DNA from: Tubulanus polymorphus
Lineage: Eukaryota > Nemertea > Palaeonemertea > Tubulaniformes > Tubulanidae
Direction: 5' to 3'
Length of the DNA: 64,000 nucleotides
Assembly: GCF_964204645.1 (NCBI RefSeq)
Contig: NC_134027.1
Location: forward strand, 26,462,485-26,526,484
Made by a program: the position numbers and the translations under genes. The notes under the pieces were generated by a model. It saw nothing but the letters and a program-made list of their open reading frames with translations, did no database searches and was not told the origin of the DNA. How positions within the stretch are numbered: the stretch's first letter is position 1; the number at the start of each line of letters is the position of its first letter. Positions 1 to 13,300 of this stretch are shown piece after piece.

Positions 1-1257
1 GTGAGTATCGACAGGGTCCCTACACATCCAAGATTCCTCGATGGAGTTTTCAAGGACCAAATTTCAAATTTCTAGGAAGCGTCCGCATCACTTTCATAAT
101 CCGGAAGACTCCTCTCAATTGGTATTGTTTGCCTCATTGCATTTTACTCGAATAAAACGATTTCAAACACCTTTAAAAGCATTCTCTTTGTTTAAAAGGA
201 ATCAAGGAGTCGTAGGGACCGTGATCAACTGAATCAATGAAAGCTTCATTCCTCGAATGGAAGGCGCATTAAAAGACCTGCGATGGTAATAGGGTTTTAA
301 TAACCCGCTCACCTGTAAAAACCTAGAAACTAAATTTATCATTAATAAGTATCTCCTCTAATTTCTAATTACTAAAAGTTTATATCAACGAGAAAAAAAA
401 AAACAAAAATTTTAACCAACAAAATAACAAAAGATTTTTGACATTTGATTTTTTGAAATGAAATTCATGAATTTCGCCATCACCTTCGCTTTCAACCGAT
501 CTACGAGTCTGTCGATAATAGTAATACTAATAATTATAATAATAATAATAATAATCAATTTTTACAAATATTTGATTTGATTTTGATTACAGGACAGAGA
601 GGGAGTTACTATAGCCGCGATCACTCGCTCAATACTAAACAATGCCTAAACAAAGTGTATCGAGTCACTTCTAGAACCAGTTGCAATTCATGCGCAATGA
701 TTTCACCCGTGCTAAAATTGGACTCGGGCCTGGTCTGACATTTTTGGTCATTCCAAACAGGCACGGGCCCATTTGGCACCCGTGTGGAAAGTCGTTCAGG
801 GCCTAATTTGGCCCCGGGTCAAAAACTCACGTGTGATCGCGGCTTATTATAGATACAAATCCTAGCTAGAAACATATCATTATCGCCAGTTAGAAGGGAA
901 CTAACTTTCTGAACTCACTTATAAATATTGACTGACCGCGATACAGAACTCGAATGATTGCCAGTCTATTGTCTGTTCGGAGGTTTATATCCGACTGACA
1001 TCTGCTGCCATTAATCCTCAGAAGAGACTGTTCACCATTTCTCATCAAGCGACGCCTTTTATTTTGATCCGTTTATCACATATTGACTCTAATCAAGAGC
1101 GAGAAGAGAGAGAGAGAGTGAATGAGAGACTCTTTATTTCTCGCGCGACTGTTTATCCTTATCGTGTAGACATTCGGTCCCTTTTATCATCGACATTGAT
1201 CCACAAAACATTGATACATTGTACGTATATAGCACCTATTATTTACTGTTGTTTATG
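1..1257. other. 3' flank of SLMAP; no gene seen
   Basis: No convincing coding exon on either strand. It probably includes the SLMAP 3' UTR, which runs leftward from 1257. An (AAT)n-type microsatellite lies near 520-555. A stretch at about 620-845, rich in short G/C blocks (GGCACGGGCCC-like), resembles sequence near 16740-16860 and 23940-24030, so it looks like a dispersed repeat. Confidence 0.5.
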
Positions 1258-1362
1258 TCATTCAGGAACAGTCGTAGCGGTCAACGTCGCCAATGTCGGA
1301 TACAAAGCCAACATTATCGCTAATATTAACATGATTATTGGTATCATTGCACACGCCGACAG
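1258..1362 (-). other. Tail-anchor exon of SLMAP
   Basis: The last coding exon follows a tttcag acceptor in phase 0. It encodes 34 residues: a hydrophobic helix ([17 protein letters not shown]) and a short polar tail ending PE. That is the topology of a C-terminal tail anchor, as in vertebrate SLMAP. Sequence identity to vertebrates is low here, so the call rests on position, phase and hydrophobicity. Confidence 0.85.
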
Positions 1363-4300
1363 CTGAAAATAGATAAATATATATAAGTCAAGAAATACAC
1401 AATATCCGTCTGTGTAAGATGAAGATGACAAGAATCCCACAGTAAATCAGTGTTTGAGTAAAAGGTTTATATATTTGGTGCAACGTAATAGCCACCTACA
1501 GTACGCCTGATGATGGCTAATAGTCTTATGCCAAAACGTTGCTCAAATGTATAAACCTTTTATTCAAAGATTTTACATCTTTACCAGGGATTTCTTTCGT
1601 GCCTAAATTAACATAAATGACCCAAAATATGGAAATTAGTTCATTTTTTATCAATTTTTCACTAATTATATCATTGATTAAATGAAAACTTTGTGTTTGA
1701 ATAGGGTGTCTATTTTCTGGATAGATTTCAGGTTAATATCGCTGTATGTGATTGCACAGTATAGATTCAAGGTGTTCAGTCATCATGCTCCTGAATCCAA
1801 CTTGACAATTTTGTATATTGACTAAGTCTTATTTTCTATTATTCACTGGCTGAAAGAATGTGACTTGATTATGCCCTTGATTATGTATAAGATTAAGCCC
1901 CTATATAAACATCAAAATGAACGAAATGAAATATGAATGAATGAATGAATGAATGAATGAATGAATGAATTGATACTTACAGTTTTACTGCGATCAGCTA
2001 AAACACTATATTCATCTGACATATATTCCATTTCATTCTTCAGTTCTGATATTTGACTCGTACAATCCGCTACTTTCTCTTTCAAATTCACGATTTCCTT
2101 GTGGGAATTCTCGAGCTAAAATTTACCAGACGAAAAAAAGAGTTAATCGATAAATCAGATCGATCGGGATTTGGTTTCACGGTCGCCAGTTTATTTGACT
2201 CTCAATTAGTGAACTAATTGAAAATGAACTCGTTTCAGTGAGTGTTTAATTCAGCCGACAATGTTCAAACTGGATCCGGGTTTCGAATGGATTTATATCT
2301 ACCTCGTCTTTCGTGTGGTCAGCTTCTTTCTGAGCATCGGTTAAATTAAGTTTCCACGTTAACTCTTTATCTTCGAGTCTCTCTTTTAATTGTTCTAGAT
2401 CGTTGTAAGACTCTTGCAATCGTCCGTAGTCAGCAGTTAATACAGTATTCTCTTTCTTCGTTCTGCAAGACAAAAGTTCGATAACTTGTGACGACTTGTC
2501 GGGAAATAAATCATCAATGTCCTTCGTTTATTTCAATAGGCCGTCTCATGAAAGTACGCACAACCAGGAGGGCAACTTTTATCTGACTTGCTTTTCCCCT
2601 GACCATTCCTCGACATGCACTTTATTTTCCCTGACTCAATCTTTTAAGAATCCAATCAATAAACACAGTCAAATACGTAAGACAAAGAAGGAAACGGTTT
2701 GGTCATACGCGTGATCTAGCGATCTCAGCAAATTTCCATGACTTTTCATAGCTTTTTATGTGGGTGAGGTATATCAGGGGTTGACTGTAATGCGAGCCGA
2801 ATTGCCTGATGGATCGGTAAGTACTTCATGAAAAACGTTTAGGTTTAACTCAACAAACACAACTCAAATTTCGAAACATACAAATCTACACAACGGTGGC
2901 CACTTTCCGCCAATTTTCAAATTCCCTGAGTTTTCCATGTTATAACAGAAAATTCCCAGAGTAAATCAGAGAAATTGCTTTACCGTAAATTAGTTTAAAA
3001 TGTTACAATTCATTCATTTTTTATCCAATCACGTATTGATAAAGAAACGCATGGTCAATAACATTAACCAAATTCTCTGAGTTTTCTAGATTTTTCTGAT
3101 TCCCTGAGTGTCCAGGGGCCGGTTCCACAGTCATGGCTTAGACTTAAGACCAGTCTAAGACCAAAATAGTTCTTTAGCAAATCTAACAACTTAAGACCAG
3201 TCTTAAGATTAAGACCACTTTTGGACTTAAGTCACGACTATGCAACTGGCCCCAGGTCAGTAGCCACCCTGAGAAATTTCTAATTCTGACACAAACTCTA
3301 ATCAACACATCCAGTTACACACAGTGTGTAGAGCGTGTCAAGAAACGGATATCACGAACGATTGAACGAAACTGTACGAGGATGTATCGATTAGAAACAT
3401 AAGACTACACTAGCGACATGCATGACAACTACTCACAACCTCATATCAGCCTCGATATTCAGAATCCTCTCTCGTAGATTCATACATTCTTCTTTCAACG
3501 CCGCAAATTCTACAATATATAAACAATCAATGAAACGGTCGTTAGTTTCACGAGCTGGGAATCGGAATGCTGTTTTCTGAGCTGATATCTGACCTTTAAA
3601 AACTGATATCTGACCTTTATTGAGTGGTGGTTCCTCGGTTGGAGTCACATCTCCGTTACTCTGCCTTTCAGTTTCTAGCTCGTCCTGGATTTCTTTCATT
3701 TTCACTGTAACGATCAACGACATAATTCAGTAAAACACGCGACGCTGACGCACTACATAACTATACAGTGTGCGCTGGTACTCACTTCTACACTGTTCCG
3801 CTTCATTCTTACTGTGTTTAGCGAGCTGTTGAGCTTCTAACAGTTGATCTGAAAATAATCGAACGACGAAGATAAACTCTAAATTCTAGAAACATGTATT
3901 AAATACAGAATTACGAATTTCAATGATGTTCAAAGCATTAATAAATTCAAGCAACTTCACAATAAGGACAGAAAGGTTAGTGAATATACAAATAAAGATG
4001 ATGTACAATAGACTCCGCTTGTCTCGGATTTTATGGAACTAATTATTTCTTCTTTGATCAGTCAATACATAAATCGCAATAGAAGATTTTGAAACATTGT
4101 GACGTCTTGGGGGCATGAAAATACAAAGGCATCATCCTTATTAATACTTCTTTCATCAGTCAATACATAAATCGCAATAGAAGATTTTGAAACAAGGTGA
4201 CGTCTTGGGGGCATGAAAATTCAAAGGCCTACTTCAGCAGGGATTGAAAACCTGATGACATCGCAAGACTCAGCAATGGCACTAAACCCTGCACAAGTAC

Positions 4301-7300
4301 CTACACACTTGGGCAACCGGGTTTCATGCCATGGCAGAGTCAAGCAATGTCTTCAGGTTCAAATTTAGTAGGGTCTGACAATATCATTAAGAGACAAGAT
4401 AATCGGAAAGCGAGCGGAGTCTACTGTTTTATAGTGTGTTCACGTACGCTGTAAAGATTCTCTCTCTCTCATTTCCGTGTTACGCGATTCTTTCTCCGCT
4501 GCCAATTGTCCTGTACAAAACGTAACAACGAGAATATTGTCGGCGTTTCGTGCGTTGAGGGTGAAACATGAAACATGCGGCAGTAGTTAATGAATGCATA
4601 ATGCAAACATTGTGTATAAGTGGAAGAGCAAAATAAACTGCACACATAACATCTAAGTTGGCTAGAATGTTTTATATGATGATATTTCATATTCCAAAAA
4701 TAGCTCGTAATATTGTAATGAAATGACGAACAACTAATGAAAATGTCAGAGTTATGAGAAAAATCTTCACCTCTTAAAACCAACATTTGCTGTTTAACCT
4801 CTTTTACCGATGAGTCCGCTTTTGATAGTTGCTCTGAAATGAAGATCAAATTTAACTGACGAATTTATGTAAATTCGAAACAGGGCCTTGTGGTACGATT
4901 ACGAATATGAACTGTTGAGGACTGTGGGACCGAGTCCTGACGAAAGCAACTACTGATGAGTGGGGTGAGTGTTTATAATTGAAATGTTGATATTATGAAG
5001 GGAACTGAATGAATATCAAATCAATGAAAGAAGCGGCTCATGGCTTGTGCGACGGTACAGCGCAAAATAAAAACATCAAAATAACCATTGATGAAAAACA
5101 CTCGCGATTCTGATGTTGTAACAGTAATTCAAATCCTACAATAGAATTGTAAGGTGGAATTGGGAATGTTTCTTTGGGCAGGTAGTTTATTCAACATTTG
5201 AATTATATCCTAATTAGTTATTGATACTGAACAATGTTTTCGGAAGATAACTATTAGAATATAGTCGAAACATAAAATAAACTACACTAGCTCTGCTGAA
5301 GGAAACTTTTCAGACTCAATTTTTCAATCTTTGAGTCAGACTCTTATATCAAAAATATCAAGTTCCTCAACGTCAACTACGGATCCACTGTTACCTTGTA
5401 ATTCGTCTAGTTTGGACGTTTTTTCACAATCGGTCGCTTGTAATTCTTCTACTAACAACGTTTTCTCGTTAACCAATTCCTCGAGATCGGCCAGTTGAGA
5501 CTGAAAACTGGCGATCTCACTAGACGCAGCCTTGATCTGAGTGTTGACCAAATCAACTTCATCTAAACAATAACAAATAAATACATGCACGAAACAACCT
5601 AATAAATAATGAAGAGTTTGATGAAAAAAAAAGTGCTCCAACGGAAGATCAAACATGGAAAAAGCGTTTTATAGCGATTTTACTTAAAATAGATGAGATA
5701 TCTGTGCTGGAATTGAATACAATGATTATGCCTCGATGAAACAGACTAACTTATCCATGAGAAACATTTTGAAGCGAAATCCCACAATCGAAGACTAAAA
5801 ATTCAAAAGTTTATGGAGAGCACAAACGTTTCAACAGTTTCATTGCACCTGAGAAGATGGCTGTTACAATAGTTAAGTTTTTAATTGTGGGATTTCGTTT
5901 AAAAATCAATGATGTATTTATGAACTAATCGAAAGATGAATTTGAGAGGTATCAAAGACGTGGCCAGACGGGCAGCACATGTATAAAACATTGAATCATG
6001 CACGTGTGCACTACATGTGCTATTATTTATCAAACTATTAAAACATTTAAAAGCTGATTGATTGAATGATTTAATGATTGATTGAAGAGATTGATTGACT
6101 GAATAGATCGATTGAACTAATCGATTGATTGGATGGATTGATTGAAGAACATGAGCAATAATAATGCAAAGCGAGAGATAACTTCGTACCATCCGGTTGC
6201 ATTTCTATAGGAAATAAGACAAACAACAACATTGACAAATATTGTCTACAGTCCAGTATACATAACAAGTTTAATGAAATCATGAAGAGAAGGAGAGAGG
6301 GAAAGGTAGGAAGATCTAGGAGACTTACTTTTACACAATGAAAGCTCGCATTCATTCTCTTTATAAGCATCTCTAGATTCACATAGTAAATCTACAATTT
6401 AGGAAATACAATATTATCATAAATGGTAGAACTATAAAGAACGGCTTTAAGTTGAAATTCTGTGCACTCTCAGTCGTACCTTTCAGTTTTTCAATTTCCT
6501 GATAATGTAATGATTTCGGAATGGTGTCTGAATGTAAGTGGTTTTCTATTTCAGTAGCCGTTAACGTGTTACTGTTGCTGTCGTCGCTCAACTGACGTTG
6601 CGATTCCTCCTTGTGATATTGTTGAACTTGTTCCTCAATTTCTGCTATATGATCTACGCACGAATAACATTCATTATTTCATCGCAATCGGTGATCATGA
6701 ATTCAAACATGGAGATACTTCGCTGATAATGATCTGCCAACATTGATTCTGGATCTGCTAACATTGATTCTATGAGATAGTGCATTGAATCAATGTTAGC
6801 AGAGCCAGAATCAATGGTGGAAGTTCAATTTCATACTACATCAATGTAGAATCATCGAATACAGATAAGAACACTTTACCTCCTAACTTCTTCGAGAGAT
6901 CATTCGTTTTGTCGGTTTGTTTTTTCGATTCGCTCAGTTGCACTATACATAAAAATAACACGGTAACGAACCATAGACATTAATAGAGAAACAACATGAG
7001 ACAAATGGCAACGAACCATCGACATTAACAGAGAGAAAAAATACCAGTTATAACTTAAAATAACTGAATGTAACAGTGAATCAACCGTTATATTATTAGT
7101 GCTGTGTATTTTCTAAAAGGGATCCAGATAAAACTTATTAAATGAAAATCTACGGGTTTCATCTCGTTAGAGACTATTGACTCGATGAGGATTTTAGGGA
7201 GTGAAATGAATTGAGGAGTTATCATCTAATAAATAGTTGTGCTGTTGGAAATAAAACTATTTCATGACGATGAGAGAATGAATGAATCGACAAGCCGTCG

Positions 7301-10300
7301 CTAGAGCACGGTATGTCGCTAGTTGAGAGCTAGTGATCTGAATTAAAGCGAAGCACGAGATAGTGAACCAAGCCTAAATACACGGTATAGTAGTATAATA
7401 TCGATAGCAGTGCTTTAGGGGGAAATATATCCGATACAATCATAACCACACAAGGCTCATCTTATTCAATTTTAGAGAGTAACTTCTCAGAATACGAGAT
7501 CCTACAATATTGTCAGTATCCCACATCAAAGTTTTGTATCCTAATTTACCTTTGATTTTTAGTTTCTGAGCAAGAAAACATTATGAAAGAAGTAAATCAA
7601 ACATTGTTTAAATGAGAAATTTCTTATATCCTGTCAGGATAGTTTCATTTCAATTTTTGGTCTCCCAACAAAAAATCTAGCACTCTCAGGATACAAGGTT
7701 CCTGCCACAAAATCAAGCCGTGCAGCAATGACCATTATCCGGTTCAAAACTATTTCAATTCTCATCAATTTTCTTTGTAGGAAACAAATTATTATGATTG
7801 TATAGTTGATTTATAAAGCTATGACTTACTGCGCAGGTCGGCGACTGCGTTCTCCATCATGTGATTCATATGTAAATCAGACAGCTTTAATTTTTCTGGG
7901 ATAACAATGAAAACGCATGACATTAATAATAATATTCAAATGTCGGACGATTAAAGCCCGTTCTTTAAAAATAACAATTGAATAATCATTTTACAATAGA
8001 TTCCGCTCAACTTGGAGAATGCCTTTTAACTCAGAGATATCTGTTTAACTCAGAGATATCTGTTTAACTCAGATATCTGCTTAACTCAAAAGATAACTGT
8101 TTAACTCAGAGATATCTGTTTAATTCAAGAAATATCTGTTTAACTCAGAGATATCTGTTTAACTCAAAAGATAACTGCTTAACTCAGAGATAACCGTTTT
8201 AACTCAGAGATAATGGTTTAAGTCCCGAGATATCTGTTTAACTCAAAAGATAACTGTTTAACTCAGAGATAACCGTTTTAACTCAGAGATAACCGTTTAA
8301 GTCCCGAGATATCTGTTTAACTCAAAAGATAACTGTTAAACTCAGAAATAACCGTTTTAACTCAGAGATAACCGTTTAAGTCCCGAGATATCTGTTTAAC
8401 TCAAAAGATAACTGTTTAACTCAGAGATAACCGTTAAACTCTGAGATATTTGTTCAACCATTGAGATAACTGTTTAACTCAAAAGATTTCCATTTAACTC
8501 GGAAGTTTGTTGAAATATTGACTCTTTATGAACCATTTATCGTCCAAATCGGATATCACTCTAAAGTTGGATAAATTTTCATGGTCCAAGAAGAACCTCG
8601 ACTCGAGAAGAATCTACTGCATTCACTGATCGAATTTAGATTTTGATAAACAATAATTATTCAATTGTTTCTTGGAAATAGATCATGCAAGCATGCTATA
8701 GTGAAGAGAAGTAGAGGGATGGGTTTATGTGCTGCTGCTGCTGCTGCAGAGGCTACAATAACTGAAAACTGCCAAGCTCACAAAACTTTAAAAATATTTT
8801 CTCTAGCGCAACAAAGCAACGTCGCGCATTGATGATTTTGACAATGTTTTGAAATGTTATCATTAAATAGCACGGGATTCTAAACCATGAATCAGCCTCT
8901 ACCACATCGGTAGGAAACTTATATTTCCGACTATTCTAAATCCAAAATTTGCGAATACCGAACAAAAACGAAAACTAGTGTGAGGTGGAATAGGGAGGAG
9001 GGAATGATTTGAAAATATTACTGAATTCATAATCGGGAAAAAGCAAGATAAAATCTATGTTGAATGACATATGACGGGATGACTTTCAATTGATGATATT
9101 TTTACTGATTATTCAGTGCTAAACCAATGTAGCCCGTGAAAACTTTGGTGTATCTAAAACGTGAAGTGAACTGTAGCCGTGTTCGTTTGAACAGTGATCA
9201 TACCTTCTAACGAAGCTATCTTTGATATATGCACCGACGCCTCTTGCTGCGCCCGCTCCAATTCATCTGTAAAATGTAAAGAACGATTTCTCAGAACTCG
9301 AATGAAACATTTTTCATTGCCAACCACAATCAAAGTCCAAACGATGAGAGTGCAACCGGCCTTGGACCCAGATCAACAGTTGCCAGTTTTACTTGACTCC
9401 AAAGTTGAAATTAGTTCATATTCAATAGTTATAGCCATATAGTCAAATTCGAAAGGTGAGCAATGGAACTTGGTCAACATTAAAGAATGTCTTACTCTGA
9501 AAATGGTCCACTTTTTCGCGACTGTCTCGCAGTCTGTTTTCTGAAGATACGATTTGCGCTGAAAAATAAAGCCAGAGATGATTGAGTCATAATTCACACG
9601 AAACACCCAACAGTCCCAGTTCCACAGTTGAACCAATTTCGACCAATTAGTGCCAAACTTAACCACAATTGTAGAACTGGATTTTGAATAAACAGATACC
9701 GGTAAAAGTTACCTCTATATGACTCAATATCCTCTTGTAACTGTTTTAATTTATCTGTCAAAAAAAATTGATCAAACATTTCCTAAACCGTTCCTTGTTT
9801 TCAATGACAGGGACGCAGCCAGTGAGTAGCACTGTAGGTCCTACACTTTTTTTTGGCAAGTTATCATTTCTAAAAAACCTTAATTTCAAATCCATAAACT
9901 TCCTAGATAAGTTTGAGTCATGAATATTTACTTATATTGTGATATTAAAATAACATAGTGAGACATTGCATGATTTTGATACTCATGTGGCTAAACCTGG
10001 CTACACACGTCCCTGAACGACCCTTTTTTTATGATATATACACATACATTTTAACGCTTTAGTTTCTAGATCATCGTTACTGAGTTCACATTCGAGGTTT
10101 TCTATTAACATATCTACTTGTACACCCTGCGATTCAGTTTCGCTGATTATTCTGTTATCCGTATCTTTCACCGATTCTAATCGATCTGTAAAAAATTCAC
10201 GTAATTTTATTTCGCATTTCAAACGTACGTAATACGATAAAGAAATTTACAAGTTTTCGTATGAATTCCTTCATAGTTCAGCACAATTTTGCGTACATAC

Positions 10301-13300
10301 TCGATGAACAGCCCCTAACGAGCTTCAGTAATTAACATACCTTTCAGAGCTGTTAATTGTTCCCGCGTGAAATCATTATCAGCTTGTAGAGATTCAACTT
10401 TAGCGATTAAGATTCCCTCCTGTTTGACCATCTCATTCAGTTTCTCCTGTAACTCATCTTTTTCTCGCTCAACTCTCTGCAACTCATCTTTGTGGTTGTT
10501 TTCAGCTTCCTACAAATCAATTATGGCAGATACAGTCACTGTTCAGGGGCAGATCTAGACGGTAGTGCAGTTAGCACGGGATAGAAACTAGGACCCATTT
10601 TTAATTGATCACAAAATCTTTGTCCATGGCTGTTTTTCACCATTCACAGCATCTTAAGTATATGTTACACCCCAGAAAGCTGCTATAAGACAGTGTGTCA
10701 GTTCAGAGGAACGGAGAATAAATTGGATATTGTGGTTTTGGTGCCACTTTTGCAGGAAAAAAATGCCCTTCTTTCATTCAGTATTCATAGTAGGACAACA
10801 TCCCTGTTATCTTTAACCCATTCTTCTTAAAAACATACGTTCAATTTCTGCTGAAGTTCTTCCACCTCTTGTACGGATTCTTCATGTTTTTCAGCCAACT
10901 GTTTAAGCTCCGTTTGCGACAACTCGCACATCTCTTTGAGATGAGTACATTCATCTTCGGTATTGCTTAATGATTGCTGTAAAAATTACGGACACAACTT
11001 TGAAACTCAAAAGGTAACATTTCAGCCTCTTTTTTTCACAGCATTGGATCTTATCGCTATCAGAGCCACCTCTGTTTCGAAAGAACTGATAAAAAATTCA
11101 ATATATATTTACTTCAAGATCGGATAGTTTCCGTACGGCTTCTAACTTCTCTTGTAATACTTTCCGTAACGACTCCTGAAAAACAGACGCATCAAATCAT
11201 GTTCAAAAAATCATTCACCGTAAACATCATTCGTTCTTCGATGGAAAATGTTTGAATTCCATAATTCAGTCTAAATTGACTTGAGAAAATATATCGCGCG
11301 ACGCTTTGATGAGATTTACACAAGCTGTGAACACGCGTGATTCAACATTGATTTCGTTGAAGTGTCTGGGAATTATTATCAAAAAGCAGCGATCGCTTTG
11401 AGAAACGTTGTTTCCGTCGACGGCTTTAACACACTGCATTGTATGAAATCAGTCATCGCGAAGTTAAATAGAGTGAAAACTAATGAGCAGCTTTTGAAAG
11501 AGCAGCGAATTCAAAATATTGCTTCAGGTAGATATTCAATCAGTCAGATATCATTCAGACCAGGCTACACCTGACATCTCTAATTGTAGCTGTTTTCACA
11601 AAATATGATATCAATTCGATGTCAGGAATAGTAGTTTAGTTGAAAATGAACTAGAAATTATTCTCTATTTTGAGAGTATTGAAGGCTATGATTATTTTAT
11701 AGCGCTGCATAAAAAAATAGATTCATATGATTACGATTATTTTAGGGAGTAGTTGAGCTCTTAAAACAGTAGAAACTGCTCTCAAATAGTAGTCTACTAT
11801 ATCGAATTAAAATAATTGGTGACTTATAGAGTAAGTCGGTTGAGGGGCTGGGTAGTGTTTAAAAGTGTTATATCTGTTTGTATTAGAAGATAATCATGAA
11901 CTACATCTCGCAATAACAAAATAAATATACCCATACGCAGATTGTCAAAGCGAATACAGGACAGTGATTTAAAAACATCTGAACATTAGATCCATCTCAG
12001 TTCACTAGGGATAGAAACTTTGATGTACTGGTAAAACAGTAGAATGAATGGATAACGCATTGAAGGCGTTCGCGAGCTTCAGATTTCACGGCGCCAAGCT
12101 TCACGGAAACTCGTACAGCTCTACAAAATGTCAACTTATTTTTAGATTTTTATGAGTCGCCAAATGATTTTCTGTCAACAGCAATCGAGTTACAACACAG
12201 AACAACCTGAACTAACCGATCAGAAAAAAAAACCGATCACGAAAAACTACTGTAAACAATAAGAGATTTTACCAGTGACCACGTCGTATAATCCTCACTT
12301 TTCATAATTCAAAAATCATCGACAAACCCCTCGAAATTCTCATCGTAATTACGACAACGAATATCGGTAAAGCATCGTGCATCGACTGAATACAGTATTC
12401 TGTAACTAACTCAACTGAATACTCAGTACAGCAATACGTGTATCATACAATAACCCTTTATACCCCAGAGATCTTACCTACCTACGTATCTTATATAGGA
12501 CTATTTTTAAATGTGAGGAATGAAGAAGCTACAACCTGCATTTCACTAAACGTACAGCCTGTAGCTTACTTACTATTCGAAATCCAGGTTGATTTGAAAC
12601 CAAGTCTCTAAGACCATCATAGGTCCATCAAACCACTTAGGCCCTGTCTTTAAGACTTGATTGAAAACATTGTTGGGCATCTTACGTCGCAACTGTGCCC
12701 ACGGGCCACTTGCACAGTCAGTCACGACAAACCCAAAACTGAACTGAAATCCTATTATCGGTATCTGAAGTTGTTTGATTGGCTATAGAACAAAGATAGC
12801 CTTAGACTGGTCTAAATTTGTTAGATCGGCTATGGAACCAAAATGAGCTTAGACTGCTCTAAAGTGGTTAGATTGGCTATAGAACCAAAATGAGATTAGA
12901 CTGGTCTTTGTAACTAGTTCGATAACCTATAGAACAAAGATAGCAATAGACTGCTCATAAGAGGTGACTGTGGGATCAGGGGCCGGTTGCACAGTCATGG
13001 CTTATACTTAAGACTAGTCTAAGACCAACTTAGTTCTATAGCCAGTCGAACAACTTAAGACCAGTCTTAAGATTTAAGACCAATTTTGGACTTAAGTCTC
13101 AACTGTGCAACTGGCCCCTGATGCAGTCAAGTCTTAGATCAGTATAAGTCTCTATCTCCGATATGTGTATAACTGGACGCAGTAGTCTCTCCCTGTGTGA
13201 AGGTTTTGTAGGTAGTTTACTGTAGTTTAATTACCTTGGCTGTTGTTTCGTACGTATGTTTATCATCTTGTAAAGCTACTAATTCTTGTCGTAAGTTATC

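Noticed and set aside
1064-1366. Plus-strand open frame of 100 codons
   Set aside because: It is antisense to the SLMAP tail-anchor exon, which has phase and topology support on minus.
8010-8500. Regular short repeats that could suggest a CRISPR array
   Set aside because: Units are contiguous and drifting with no unique spacers, in a eukaryotic intron.
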